64,000 nt of DNA from Chimonanthus salicifolius (lineage: Eukaryota > Streptophyta > Magnoliopsida > Laurales > Calycanthaceae). A program made the translations under genes and the position numbers. The stretch lies in contig CM023534.1 of the NCBI GenBank assembly GCA_013350335.1, forward strand, positions 1,674,001 to 1,738,000, given 5' to 3'. Positions 23,125 to 34,915 of the stretch are shown in pieces. Numbering within the stretch: the first letter of the stretch is position 1; every line of letters begins with the position of its first letter. The notes under the pieces are model-generated. The model was not told where the DNA came from. It did not search any database and saw only the letters and a list, made by a program, of their open reading frames with translations.

Positions 23125-24402
23125 TGTAATATGTCCCCATCTTTCAGTATACACACTTGTGACTCCTTATACATCAACCCATCTTTCGGTTCAAACTCCA
23201 TAGCCTGATTTTACTGTAGCTTCTCAAACACTATCTTGAAGTCTTCATCAGTGTCATACCCTTGTGCATACTCAGTAAGAGCCATAGGCTGGATTTGCAT
23301 TGCCACCATGAGAGTGGAGCTCCTTTGTGTAGATGGTCTAGACAACATATCAGTCAGCTTATTTGTGGCTCCTTTCTTGTATTTAATCACCAGATTAAAC
23401 TGTTGCAAATATGACATCCACTTCATATGACGAGCTTGCTACAACTTTGACTGAGTTTATAAAAACTGAAGGGGTTTGTGGTCAGTTTGGATTATAACAT
23501 CTTTCCCCAATAAATACACACGCCAATGTTTTATCGCCTGGTGCAAAGCATACATCTCCTGGTCATAAGTGGGGTAATTCATCACCGGTCCACTAAACAT
23601 CTCAGAATGATAAGCCACGGGCTTCCCATCCTGCAACAATATAACTCCCATGGCATATATAGATGCCTTCGCCTCAACCTCAAAAGGCGATGCAAATTTG
23701 GCAATGCCAATACTGAGGCTTCTGAAATCTTTCGTTTCAACAACTGAAAAGTGTCCTCATGCTTCTTCGTCCACTCAAACTTCTGATTGGCCTTTGCCAA
23801 TGCATGCAAAGTGCTGCAATTTGTGAAAAATAGCGGATGAACTTCCATAAGTACTGACAAACTCCTATAAAGCTTCTCACTTTAGTCACTGAACGAGGTG
23901 CAGGCCATTTGGTAATGACCTCTATCTTTGAAGGGTCCACCTTCAACTCCCTTGCTCCAACTAAAAAATCCAAATACACCAACGACTGCTTCCCAAATTT
24001 CTTTCCATTCAGCTGGAGCTGATTTTCCTTCAACACCCCAAACACCTTACTCAAATAAACAATATGCTCCTCCCATGACTTGCTATAAATTAAAATGTCA
24101 TCCAGCTGAACTATAACAAAATCTTCAATGAAAGGACGCAATACCTCATTCATTAATAGCATGAAGGTTGCCAGTGTGTTGCACAATCCAAATGGCATGA
24201 CTAACCATTCAAACAACCCCTGCCTTGTCTTGAATGCAGTTTTCCATGTGTCATCTTCATTAACCCGGACTTGATGATAACCAAACTTCAGGTCCAACTT
24301 CATGAAAAAGTGGGCTCCTTGTAGTTGATCCAGCAGATCACTAATCCTCGGTAAAGGGTACCGATTCTTGATTGTAATTTTATTCACGACCCTGTAATTT
24401 TA
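23125..24402 (-). pseudogene. Element H reverse transcriptase and RNase H, degenerate
   Basis: RT runs minus from 24387: IKNRYPLPRISDLLDQL, FFMKLDLKFGYHQVRV, KTRQGLFEWLVMPFGLCN, then the catalytic box VQLDDILIYS, which normally reads VYLDD. RNase H follows around 23457-23651 (AYHSEMFSGPVMNYPTYDQE, IIQTDHKPLQFL) and 23211-23426 (YLQQFNLVIKYKKGATNKL, DMLSRP), interrupted by stops and frame changes. RT begins abruptly at about 24400, immediately next to the 5' LTR remnant, with AATAAAATTAC duplicated across the junction. Catalytically dead. Confidence 0.9.
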
Positions 24403-24404
24403 TT

Positions 24405-24506
24405 CTTAAAGACATATTTTCTTTATTTTTAAGTCTTTAAACAAAAATACAACAAGAGAAAACAAGGAAATGCTGAAATATAATAATGGGAAATCCTCCT
24501 GGATCA
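24405..24506 (-). repeat. Truncated 5' LTR of element H
   Basis: 102 bases matching 4899-5001 of the 3' LTR; ends GGATCA next to the TCGGT duplication. The rest of this LTR, including the palindrome array, is lost in the internal deletion. Confidence 0.8.
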
Positions 24507-24511
24507 TCGGT

Positions 24512-26186
24512 ATCTTAATTAACTCTTGAAAGCCAACTAATTGTGATTTCTCATGTAGCTTGATAGTCTAAAAAAATGTATAACTCGAGGTAAGTATAGG
24601 ATCTCCCATGCATAACACATTTGGCTCCCCTTCTAATGTTTATTGCATAATTGCAAGTGCTTCTTCCTCTATCTTATGACTCTTATCTTGTCTTCCTTTA
24701 TTCTTCATCAAAGAAGACTTTGCAATTGTTATAATTTCGATATTCTAGTGAATCTTTACTATTCTCACGCTTTCTATTCTTCGTTGTGTCGAAAATCAAG
24801 TGATTTCTTCAATTTTGAATCGACCTCCCCACGAAGGGAATTAAAAGGGACATCAATGTCTTTCACAAAAATAAGTAAAATGATAAGCTCAGTGTCCCTC
24901 CTAGATTTTGAATCGACCTCCCTACGAAGGGAATTAACAGGGACATCAATGTCTTTCACAAAAATAAGTAAAATGATAAGCTCAAGTGTCCCTTGTTATC
25001 ATAATCGTTGGTGTCCTTATCAATTTTCCCTACGAAATACACCTATATGTTTTTTCAAGAAATCTAATTTGATAGGCCAACAAAAACTATATGACTTATT
25101 GCATTTACTTTGCCAAACATTATTGAAAAATCCTAATAACTTTCTTGAAATTATCTAGAATTTCATAGAGCTATATTAGCCCACTGTTACTGATCTAATT
25201 TTGATCATTCAATTTAAATATACAAAATTTAAGATCAAACTAAAAATAGAAGAAGAAAAAAAAAAAGGAAAAGTATAAAAATGCACAAAAGAAAATATAA
25301 AGACATAAATGGCAAAACACTATAGAGCTAAGTAGAAAATGAAATAAAAGAGCTTTAGTAAAGAAACAATCTTTAAGTTGAAGAAATCTTTGTATACAAT
25401 TCAATTGTTTTCTTCTTCTTTAGTTTTCATTTGTCCTACAAAAACCAAACCACATGGAAAATAAGATTGATTAGCTAAAGGGGTCAGATTTCATATCTAA
25501 ATTAAATTCTTAACTACTTAATTCTAATTGGTAGAAAAGACAACTAATAATTTCAAGTGATAAGATTAAGAGGGTAAAAATTTATTTAGAAGCTGAAAAT
25601 TAGATTTTTTTTATAAATATTCAAACAATTAACTTTTAATATATAAAAGAATCTTTTTTGTTCAGGTGGATCACCCGTGCGGCGTTTTTAAGTAGAATGA
25701 CAAAAGGGTAATTTTCATCAACTTTTTAAAAAAAGATGTGTAGGGAAAGATTTCTAGAGTGTCTATATAAGCTCCCTTTTTTTTTTTATCATGATGACTC
25801 TTATGGGCCTCATATGTTAAATAGCCATAAAGTCTAAAGATAAAAAAGAGCTAATGTTATTAAATTTTGAGTATTAAAAAAGTCCCTTGATCTATCCAAG
25901 GTGAATTTTGGCAGCTCAGATTCAAACGTCCATTAAAATGGGTCTCAAATAAAGCTAGAAAGTTTACAATAGCAAGTAGATTATAAGAATATAATTACCA
26001 TCAAAATATGCTCAGTATTTAATGAAAAAAATTCTAATTTAATAAAATTGTGTCTTTTTACTCAACTTTATTTAGATAACATGTAGTATGTCAATTATAA
26101 AAATAAATATATATTTATTAATTTTATTTAAGTAAATGAAATTATAGTTGATATTGAGTTTTACTTCTACTATCATTCAATTTAAA
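24512..26186. other. Intergenic DNA with a 93-base tandem duplication
   Basis: No recognised gene. 24812-24904 and 24905-24997 are a near-identical tandem pair (ATTTTGAATCGACCTCC..., GGACATCAATGTCTTTCAC...). A 171-residue open frame runs through it but shows no family features. From 25170 onward the DNA is AT-rich with nothing recognised. Confidence 0.55.
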
Positions 26187-26191
26187 TTAAA

Positions 26192-28236
26192 TGTCATGCC
26201 TCGACCCGAAGGGTGGGCCCGGAATGCGACTGATTTTTTTTAATATAAACTAACTCAAGCATTCTCAAGTATTCTAAGTGGGCCGGACCAACAGTTGGGC
26301 CTTAAAAGTCACATATGATCCCAACATGTAGACCCAAATATTTACCATAAGTCTACCCAACAATAGACATAGAAAATACAAATATCAATACACATAATTC
26401 CAAACATTAATTATTATTCAAAACATTATCATCAGAGTAGCTACAGAAATGTAGTAGTCCTACTACATCCTATTAACACACACCAAGTACCACACTCGGT
26501 ACTTTACAAAGAAAATGGTTCCAAGAACCAAAAAGCACAAATACAAGGGTATTCCCTTCAGTGGGAAAATCCTAAAGCAACGCCGCAGCTTATCCCCGCT
26601 AAGCTTCAAACAGAGGGTTCTGTTCCTCGGGTTCATCTCCTGAAAGGTGAGTGGGGTGAGCTAACTAACCCAGTAAAGGAAATATAACAGTGCAGTTTTA
26701 AGTAAACAACAGGTTAGTACATAATCAACAGTTGTAATATAATATCTCATGCTTGATAATAAAATTCACAATATCAAGTAAAGTCTCATCATCGTTTTTC
26801 CATTATCTCATTAGTTTTCCATTACTGCTGTTATCCAACGTAGCCTCTAGATCCCATATTGACAATCATAGCTATTAAGTCCCGACACGGTCAAAATACA
26901 TCCTTACAAGTACATCTTCGGTTCTACCATAACCGGTACTGACACCCTCAGGTAAGCAACTGATGCCCACAGTCCACCCATGGTCCAGTAGACGTAAACC
27001 ATCTCCCATATGGCCGATATTGATTCAATAGTCAAGAGTACGTGGAAACAGTATTACATATTTAGTCTAATTATAACATTTACCAGCATCATAAGCACTC
27101 TTACCATAGTGCGTCACATTTAGGCACATGAGTGGGCTCATCAAATCTGAAACCACTCATTGCTCAATATCTAATATCAAATAACCAAACCTGTTTACAT
27201 TTTAACTGCAAAGTTAAGTTCCCTCACCGTAACTGTGTGATTTCGGGGTCTCTTCACTGGGACTCCTGGGCTGGCTATAAATCCGACTTTTGAAAGAAAT
27301 TCCCTCTAAGCTTACGGTTGAAAAACTGGGAAGAAAAACAGAAAAGGTGATCGGCTGGTAACACAGTCCAGTAGAGACTGAGAGGGAGAAGGAGAAGAAG
27401 ATTTCAGTGGGAGTTTGATCAGATAACTTGGGGGCCATTTTATAGAAAGCTTGGCCGGAAGAGACGGTCGGGTGGCCACTGCATGCTTCTGCATGCAGTC
27501 GAAGCCAACGTTCCGAACAGTGAAATCACTATTTTGGAAGTCCGGTTGCAAGTAAGCCCTCTACAGAAACTGATTTTGCAAATAAGTAATTCATTTTGGT
27601 AAAATCAGATTTTTAACTAAAACCAAGATTTTAATACCTCAAAAACTTAATCCAACCTTATCGATAGGTTGGGTTTTGAAGACTTTGATCACCATAAAAA
27701 TTTTGAAATTTAACTCTTACTAAAAACCATTGATTTAAAATAAAACCGTCATTTAACACTATTTACTTAATTAAACAAATGTTAAATAAAATTATTTAGA
27801 AATCTCTTTTTGGGGTGACAAAGAATAACTAGAACATTCTTAAAATGATCTAAAACAAAATACTAGTTTTGGATTTTATCTCATTTCCAAAATCATTTAA
27901 AATAATTATTACTCCCTTTCGGGGTTTTGACGGGCGGATTTAAATACCATTTTCTGAAAATAAAATTATTTTAAAATCAGAAATACAAATCTTTGACTAA
28001 GGAGAATATTATTAACCAATAATAATCACATAACAACACAATTTACAAAAATAACAACAAGAAGCGGTAAATTACCATTTTGCCACTCTAGCTGGACGAG
28101 CTGGATCACTGAGCTCACGAGCTCGGATTGGGCCACACCTAGGCTTTCCTCAAAGCTCTAACCGTAATCTTCGAGATTAACCGGTCAAAAAAGATTATCA
28201 AGCTAAAATACTCCTAATTTGGAGCAGGGTATTACA
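26192..28236 (-). mobile_element. S3: internally deleted solo LTR of the G1 family
   Basis: TGTCATGCCT... at 26192 to ...GGTATTACA at 28236 with perfect duplication TTAAA (26187-26191 and 28237-28241). 2045 bp. Relative to G1, about 1.3 kb is missing at about 27254, removing the palindrome block and hairpin (G1 equivalents about 6183-7515). The TATA-like box is kept at 27437-27445 (minus). Confidence 0.92.
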
Positions 28237-28338
28237 TTAAATGATCGTATATGTTCACTAACTTTGTTTTGCATTAAATATTTACATCAATAATTAGGCC
28301 ACCTGTGTAGACATCCAGATTTTTTTCTCTACACACCC

Positions 28339-29260
28339 GTTTTAAAAAATTCGAGTAAAATTACTCTCTTGCTCTTCATTTTTAAAGAAAAAATCATTCC
28401 TCCGTAACATTCCAACATTTTTTATTCGTTCGAACGAATTTTTGGTTCGTTCAAACAAATTTTTAGTTGTGCGTTGTAAAGTGAGATTTTCAAACCAAGT
28501 CATTTTTTGATTAGATTTATACAAATAAAGTATCAAAATTCATCTACTCTTAATTTTATGAACTCCGAGACTGATTTTAAGTGAAAAATGTATAGTTTTG
28601 GACTTCAAAAATCATATTCTAAAGAATTAAGGAAAAATGACCTTCCCTCTTGATTATTTCGGTACGATTTTTTAAGCCCAAAACTATACCCTTTCACTTA
28701 AAATTAGTTTCGGAGTTCATAAAATCAAGATTAGATGAATTTTGATAACTTGTTTTAGAAATCGGTCGAGAAAACGCTTTCGAACGGATTTTTGAATTCC
28801 TTCAAACGAATTTGTGAAGGAATTTTCGAACGAAGTGGGTTGTAAAATGGAATTTTCAAATGAGGTCATTTCTCGGCCGATTTCTACAAACAAACAATCA
28901 AAATTCATCTACTCTGAATTTATAAAATCCGAGACTGATTTTAAGTGAAAAATGTATAGTTTTGGCCTCAAAATCGTGCCCAAAGAATTAAGAGGGAATG
29001 GCATTTTTCCTCAATTCTTTGGGTATATTTTTTAAGTAAAAAAGTGTACCCTTTTCACTTAAAATCAGTTCCAAAGTTCATAAAATCAGTTCCGATGAAT
29101 TTTAATACCTTATTTATAGAAATCGATTGAAAAATAAATTCATTTGAAAATCTCACTTCACAACTCAACCAAAAATTCGTCCCAACGAATAAAAAGTGGT
29201 TGAAAGTTTTTTCTTAAAAAATAAGAGCAAAAGAGTAATTTCATCCGAATTTTTTAAAAC
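28339..29260. mobile_element. Double-hairpin fold-back element
   Basis: The outer ends are inverted copies of each other for at least 50 bases: GTTTTAAAAAATTCGAGTAA at 28339 against the complement of the sequence ending at 29260, including AGAGCAAGAGAGTAA / AGAGCAAAAGAGTAA. Inside, two further inverted repeats (about 28440-28745 and 28855-29110) each pair ATTCATCTACTC...AGACTGATTTTAAGTG with its complement across a short loop. No transposase and no clear target duplication. Probably a MITE or fold-back element; it could yield long hairpin RNA if transcribed. Confidence 0.65.
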
Positions 29261-29674
29261 TTAAAGCCATCGATTTTCACGGGTCTTTAAATATTGTGGT
29301 TTTAAAATTGAACAACTAATTTTTCTGACTCAATCACGTTGAGAAATATAGAAGATAATCTAATAATAATGTCAGTAGATTTTTTTTATATATTAAAAGT
29401 TAATTTTTTGAATATTTTAGAGAAAATATAATATTGTAATATTTTAAAATAATAAAGGATTAATAATATTTCAAATCAGTTAAGAACTTTTAATTTAAAA
29501 AGAGTTTATGTGAATATTATGGAGATTTCATTTTCATAGGATATTCACATTATGGAGATTTTCACGTTAGTACATCAGATACAATCCTCGCTGCACCCGC
29601 AGAGCTCTCTTCGACAAAATCACTGAAGCTCTCTCTCTCTTTTCCGACCCCCGACAACCCCCCCTCCCCCCGGA

Positions 29675-32600
29675 ATGGCGGTGAACTCTTGCCTGGAGAA
29701 GATGATGAAACCTGGCGCGCGTCAGAATCCGGCAATACTCTCGTCCCATACTCTAACTCCATCTCCCGACTCCGATCTTACAAACCCAAGACATGACCGC
29801 AAGTTCCGCCACCGGAGATCCAGAAACCCTAGCTTCTCCGCTGGAATCCGCCTGAGAAAGGAAGGCGCAGTCTCCGGAAAGCGCAAGCGGTCCGACAACC
29901 CCTCTCCTTCGTTGGAAGTACGACGACGGAGATGTCTCCGTCGCTTCATATAAGGATCCAAATTCCAGCAAGAAGTCTCACCGGAAGGAGAGGAATTGCA
30001 AGAGACCTGGACATTTCTGTACGGAAGCTTGTTGCGGGTCTCTGGCATTTGCAGCTTCCAGAAACTTCCCGAAGTGGTCGACGTCTCGAGGTTCGTCTCT
30101 TTCAAGATCTCTGTTTTTGTGAGGGTTTTTGCGGTTGAATTTGAAGGGAAGATCGATTTCCGTAGGACTCGTTTGGATGCATGAAAAGAAAACTGCTTTC
30201 CTTGAAAAAAATATTCTTTTAACAACAATAGTCCTTTCCACATTTCGGCAAAAAATGTTTCGTTTCTGGGAAAGTTGGCTCTTTACCATACAATCCAAGG
30301 AAAACTAGTGTTTTTCTTGAACTTGAGCTGAAAATGTTCCTGCAATTTACTCTGCGTATTCATACATTTCAAAGGGAAAATCGATTCCTTTAACGGTTCA
30401 TGCAAAAAGGAAAATAGTTTCCTTTCCATGCATCAAATCGGAGCCCCTCAGGTTTCTGTTGAGATTTTTGTGGATTGTGTTTCTTAGATGTGTAGAAATG
30501 AGTGGTTTTTGTTTCTTATGCTTTTACATGATCTGCATTACTGGTTTGACTGGAGGAATTGTGCCCATAAATGTTTATGAGATTCCTTGGCTTCTTGCCA
30601 TCTGTGCTTTCAGAAATGAATTGGTAGAAAGTTGTCTTTTTTCATCGTTTAGTGTTCCATGATTGCTTCCTTTTTTCCCCGGAAGTTTGATTTTCTTCTT
30701 TGAGTTTTTTACAAAGTACATGTTTTTATCAGTTGCTTGTACTTTCTAGAGATTATTATGATCTCACGATGGTTTGTAGAAAAAACATGATATACTGTGG
30801 AGAGATTTTTTTAATAAGATTCTGGTAAAGTAGAACTACAAGCTAATACAATTGGATGAGATGAATGGCTCTGATGATTATTATCTTGCAGTTATTTTGT
30901 TTGCGGGAATCAAATGTTTGGTGCCATGTAGGAAATGCTTTGTTTCCTACTAATGCTTGTCAGTTGAAACTGTGATATCTTTGCACTGTTCATTTATGAC
31001 CTCCTAGACATGCCATAAGCTAATATTTGGTTCAACTTTGGAAATTCATAATCATCCAAGCCATCATGTATTTCTGAAAACTGAATGGTAGATGGAAGAA
31101 ATGGTCCTGGAAAAAGAAATGAATAATTGATCAATCCTGAGTGATTTCAATCATCATTCCAAAACAATCAGTCTGGATCCATTTCTCATTCCTCAATTCT
31201 TGACTTGTAGGTATTAGGTACCTGCTTAATGGTATTTGAAACGTACCCATGTATTGGATCCAGTGTTTTCCAAGTATATTCTCTGTTGTCATTGCTTTTG
31301 TTATATTATGTGAGATTGGCTATGGGATATGCTCTTTGTTTTTTTTTTTATTCCTTATTTTCGGACAGTTTTACTATTTTCCTGTTATGATCCATTCTCA
31401 TTGATTTAGAAGATTGGGCATTGGGTCTAAATGATATATTTTCTTGTTTGTGTCACATTTGTTCTGATCTCCCCTATGATGGAAGTCTTCATTGACATAT
31501 TGAATATGATAAGGAGTTGCCACCCAATCTAGTGATAAATTAAGTTTTTGTCTCATTTGTTTTATTCTTCTTCTTGGTTACAGCCTGTTGTTGGACATGT
31601 AGAAGCCTCTTATCACTGCAATTCCAATTTCACAGAGTATGATTCGGTGATAAAGGACCAGAATCAATGTATTCTTTCTGTCACTCATCCAAAGAATGGC
31701 ATCTCATATAGGGTACATTACTTCATCTGTGCAGCATCTGGTGCCTTTCAATTTGAATTTGTTGTTCTTACATGTGATCTGATCACACACCATTTAATTA
31801 TATTTGGCATTTCAGCTTGGACCTGCTGTTAAGTTCTCTAATTCGGCAATGGAGAGGGCAACAAAATGGGACCCTGAATGCGCAGAACCATTGGACAATG
31901 CTTACCAGTTCTATGGTCAAATGAAGCGTCTTGAAGACAATCAGATCACTGCTGTTTCAGTTGTCTCTGCTCTTCAGACGGAACTTGAGCATTCTCGATC
32001 TCGCATTCATGAACTTGAGACTGAGCGACGATCTTCCAAGAAGAAGCTTGATCATTTCTTGAAGAAGCTAGCTGAGGAAAAGGCCGCATGGAGGAGCAGA
32101 GAGCATGAGAAAATACGATCTATAATTGATGATACTAAAGCTGACTTGAACCGAGAAAAGAAAAAGAGTCAACGATTGGAGATTGTGAACTCCAAATTGA
32201 TCAGTGAGCTCACAGAGGTCAAGTTATCAGCAAAGCATTTCTTGCAAGATTATGAGAAAGAGTGCAAGGCTAGAGAACTCATGGAAGAAGTCTGTGACGA
32301 GTTGGCAAAGGAAATTGGGGAAGACAAAGCCGAAGTTGAAGCACTGAAGCAAGAATCAATAAAATTTCGTGAGGAAGTTGAAGAAGAGAGGAAGATGTTG
32401 CAGATGGCTGAGGTTTGGCGTGAAGAAAGGGTTCAAATGAAGCTGACTGAAGCGAAGTTGACACTTGAAGAGAAATACTCCCAGTTAAGCAAACTGATAA
32501 TGGAGTTAGAGAATTTTCTAAGATCAAGACGCAATGGCCCTGATGCAGTTGTTCTGAGAGAAGCAGAGGTGCTCAGGGAGGTCGCAAGTTCCATTGAGAT

Positions 32601-33372
32601 TCAAGATATTAAGGGCTTCTCATATCAACCACCAACTTCCGAGGACATCTTCTCAGTGCTCGAAGATCTTCGTTCAGGAGAAGCTAATGTAAGAGAAATT
32701 GAGCCATGCTATGGTGAAACTCCTGCAAGTCGTGCCTCCAAGATACATACTGTGAGTCCCGAGGTCAATATCATTGACAAAAGCTCTGTGAAAAGGTACA
32801 TGAATGGTGGTGCAGATAGGAATAGGGATATGGATGAAGATGGCAGTGGCTGGGAAACTGTCAGCCATGATGAAGAAAATGGCTCTAGTAATTCACCAGA
32901 AGGGAGTGACCCATCTGTTAATGGTTTCCATAGAGAGAGTAACGCGTCAGGGAGTGGGACAGAGTGGGAGGAAAATGCAGAGAATGAAATCTTAAGGAGT
33001 GAAATAAGTGAAGTTTACGTAACATCACCAAGGCAATCAAGGAAGAAAGCATCATCAATATCTAGGTTTTGGAGATCATATCCAAATAATGGTGACGACT
33101 GCAAGACAATCTCAGCTGATGTGATAAACGGAAGGCTTTCCAATGGGATCATGTCTCCAGACAAAGGATCAAGGAATGGGGCCAATAGCCCCTCAAGTTT
33201 AGGTCATTGGAGCTCACCTGACTCTGGAAACCATCACATAGCTCGAGGTATGAAAGGGTGCATCGAATGGCCACGGGGAATCCAAAAGAATAGCCTGAAG
33301 GCAAAGCTTTTGGAGGCAAGGTTGGAAAGCCAGAAAATTCAGTTGCGCCAGGTTCTTAGACAGAAGATATAA
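29675..33372 (+). CDS. Coiled-coil protein, At1g50660/At3g20350 (USO1-like) family
   Basis: Three exons: 29675-30090, 31584-31712 and 31816-33372, with GT-AG borders (GAG^GTTCGT, CAG^CCT, AGG^GTACAT, CAG^CTT). Exon 3 alone gives 518 residues: FSNSAMERATKWDPE, then a long coiled coil (about residues 30-240, LEDNQITAVSVVSALQTELE, MEEVCDELAKEIGEDKAEVE, EERKMLQMAEVWREERVQMK), an acidic Ser-rich middle (DEDGSGWETVSHDEE, SGSGTEWEEN) and a conserved tail (LKAKLLEARLESQ). Exon 1 shows family motifs in three frames: GIRLRKEGAVSGKRKR, then PLLRWKYDDGD, then DISVRKLVAGLWHLQLPE. That implies +1 changes in the CCCC run at 29899-29902 and again at about 29980-30012. Alternatively, an ATG at 29932 gives an unbroken 614-residue protein lacking the usual start. 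The function is not established; a relative, BRANCHLESS TRICHOME, shapes trichomes. Intron 1 is 1.49 kb and without recognised repeats. Confidence 0.85.
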
Positions 33373-33640
33373 AAAACAACCAATATTTGGTAATTGCATG
33401 CCTACAATCTGTATAATTTGAGAAAATGCCATGGATGAATTGGGTTCTTTCATTTGTATGTGCCCATGATTGTGCTACTACCAACGGCTCAGGGAACATT
33501 GTATCTGATGATTTACATGAGGAATGCTGAGAAATCTGTAAACACTGCAAAGTTGTTATTGTGGACTAGCTTCGTTGTCTAGCTAATTTTGTACCATGAG
33601 GAATTATTTTCAGTGCAGGTAAGAATCCTTTGCATTACTT
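33373..33640 (+). other. Likely 3' untranslated region of the coiled-coil gene
   Basis: Follows the stop codon. A CAG^GTAAGAAT sequence at about 33620 resembles a donor, so the UTR may be spliced. No clear polyadenylation signal could be chosen. Confidence 0.4.
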
Positions 33641-34750
33641 TTGTCCATCTAATTCATTCTTTTGCTAATCCATTGTTGTTCTTGCTTCTCTATCCTCTGT
33701 CAGTTATTATTCTTGTTATTGGCACTGCTATTGTTGTTTAGACCAGGCATTGGCAAGCAAGCAGTTTCTTAGCAGTATGCAATGTGTATTGTATTAGATG
33801 ACCGTAGATGAACAAGATCAGAAATTGACGAAACTGATTTCATTTTTGGGGGATTCTATAATCATCAGCTTAGATGCAAGGATGTGTATACATGCACATA
33901 GACATGCACTGACGCACATAGTGAGGACCCTAGACTGGGCTGGTGTGTATCTTCCTCATATAACAAGAAGAATCAATCCTATCATTGAACATTCTTCTAA
34001 TTCATGTCCCTACCTGTTCATAGGAACACATCAAATGCTTTCATAGTTTAATTCCTTCTAAACAAATGAGTCTTCTCCTTGCACTGAAGTTACTCTACAT
34101 TGGAAGTTTGTTAGGTCTGCTTTTAGGTGATCAGATCTTTCATCTGATCAAAGAACATCTGTAAGTACCCAATAATTCAATCATCCTGATCGTGTTTTCT
34201 GTAGTTGAATATGGATTTCTGACTGAACTTGACATTTTGATTGCTTGAGTATGAAATGTGGGGCCCCTACCTGGTCCTCTTTGTGCGTACTTACTTCCAC
34301 ACCGTTTGCCTCCCTTGTATCATCTGTCTCATATTTTATAGATTGGAGTTGCATGCACCTGCTAGATTGATTTTTTTTTCTTTTCTTTTTATACTTATCT
34401 ACTTGTCAGTTGTTGATTTTATTCCCTCGAATCCCTAGTATGGTAGTCAGTTCAAACTTATATTTCGCCATCACCATGTCGTCAGACATTCTATCCACCA
34501 CTCTTGACTGGTGCTGGCATAGAAGTTATGGACATTATTAACTATATAAATAGGTCAGGTTTAGGTCGAATATGAGGAAAATCCAAATCCTTTTCCTGGC
34601 TTCAATATGCATGATCAAATTTGAATCCAAATCACCTCACATATGCATTTTGGTAATTATATCTGAATCTGGATTCACATTGAATCATGATCTTGGTTTG
34701 GATTCCAATTCAGGTCTTAAAATTGTTTTTCAATAGATATTATGCACATG
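33641..34750. other. Downstream intergenic DNA
   Basis: No gene or repeat family recognised; T-rich stretches and short unremarkable open frames only. Confidence 0.45.
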
Positions 34751-34752
34751 AA

Positions 34753-34915
34753 CCTGCCTAAGCAGGAGTGTGGAGTTCGATTTTCACTTTACTCCAAAGC
34801 GTCACTTTCCTTGAAAGTTATCTAGTTTGTGGGTACGGAGGCTTCCACATGCTCCGAGGATTAGTTGGGTGCTTTTAGAGACTTGAACACCTTGGTCATT
34901 AAAATATATATAAGA
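34753..34915 (+). repeat. SINE copy (subfamily A)
   Basis: B-box-like GTGTGGAGTTCGATTTTCAC followed by the subfamily body (GGAGGCTTCCACATGCTCCG, AGGATTAGTTGGGTG) and an A/T-rich end. Related to the copies at 36135, 39455, 43135, 44290 and 49425. Confidence 0.5.

Larger units (their letters stand above)
4217..24506 (-). mobile_element. Element H: outer Ty3/gypsy (chromovirus-like) retrotransposon hosting the nest
   Basis: Bounded by TGATCC at 4217 and GGATCA at 24506 (inverted ends), with a perfect 5-base duplication TCGGT at 4212-4216 and 24507-24511. The minus-strand order is 24405-24506 (remnant of the 5' LTR), 23125-24402 (RT and RNase H), 15400-16688 (integrase and C-terminus) and 4217-5001 (785 bp 3' LTR). 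Gag, protease, the start of RT and most of the 5' LTR are lost by a deletion whose junction is near 24404. Two later insertions interrupt it: S1 (16694-23119) and G1 (5006-15394). The polypurine tract (reads ACAGGGGGAG on the minus strand) is immediately right of the G1 insertion at about 15402-15412, showing G1 landed right beside the 3' LTR border. Confidence 0.85.

Noticed and set aside
24643..25158. 171-residue plus-strand open frame
   Set aside because: Spans a 93-base (frame-preserving) tandem duplication, is low in complexity and has no family motif or splice context.
29722..30298. Minus-strand frames of 173 and 106 residues opposite exon 1 of the coiled-coil gene
   Set aside because: Shadows of the GC-rich first exon; the plus-strand family motifs account for the region.
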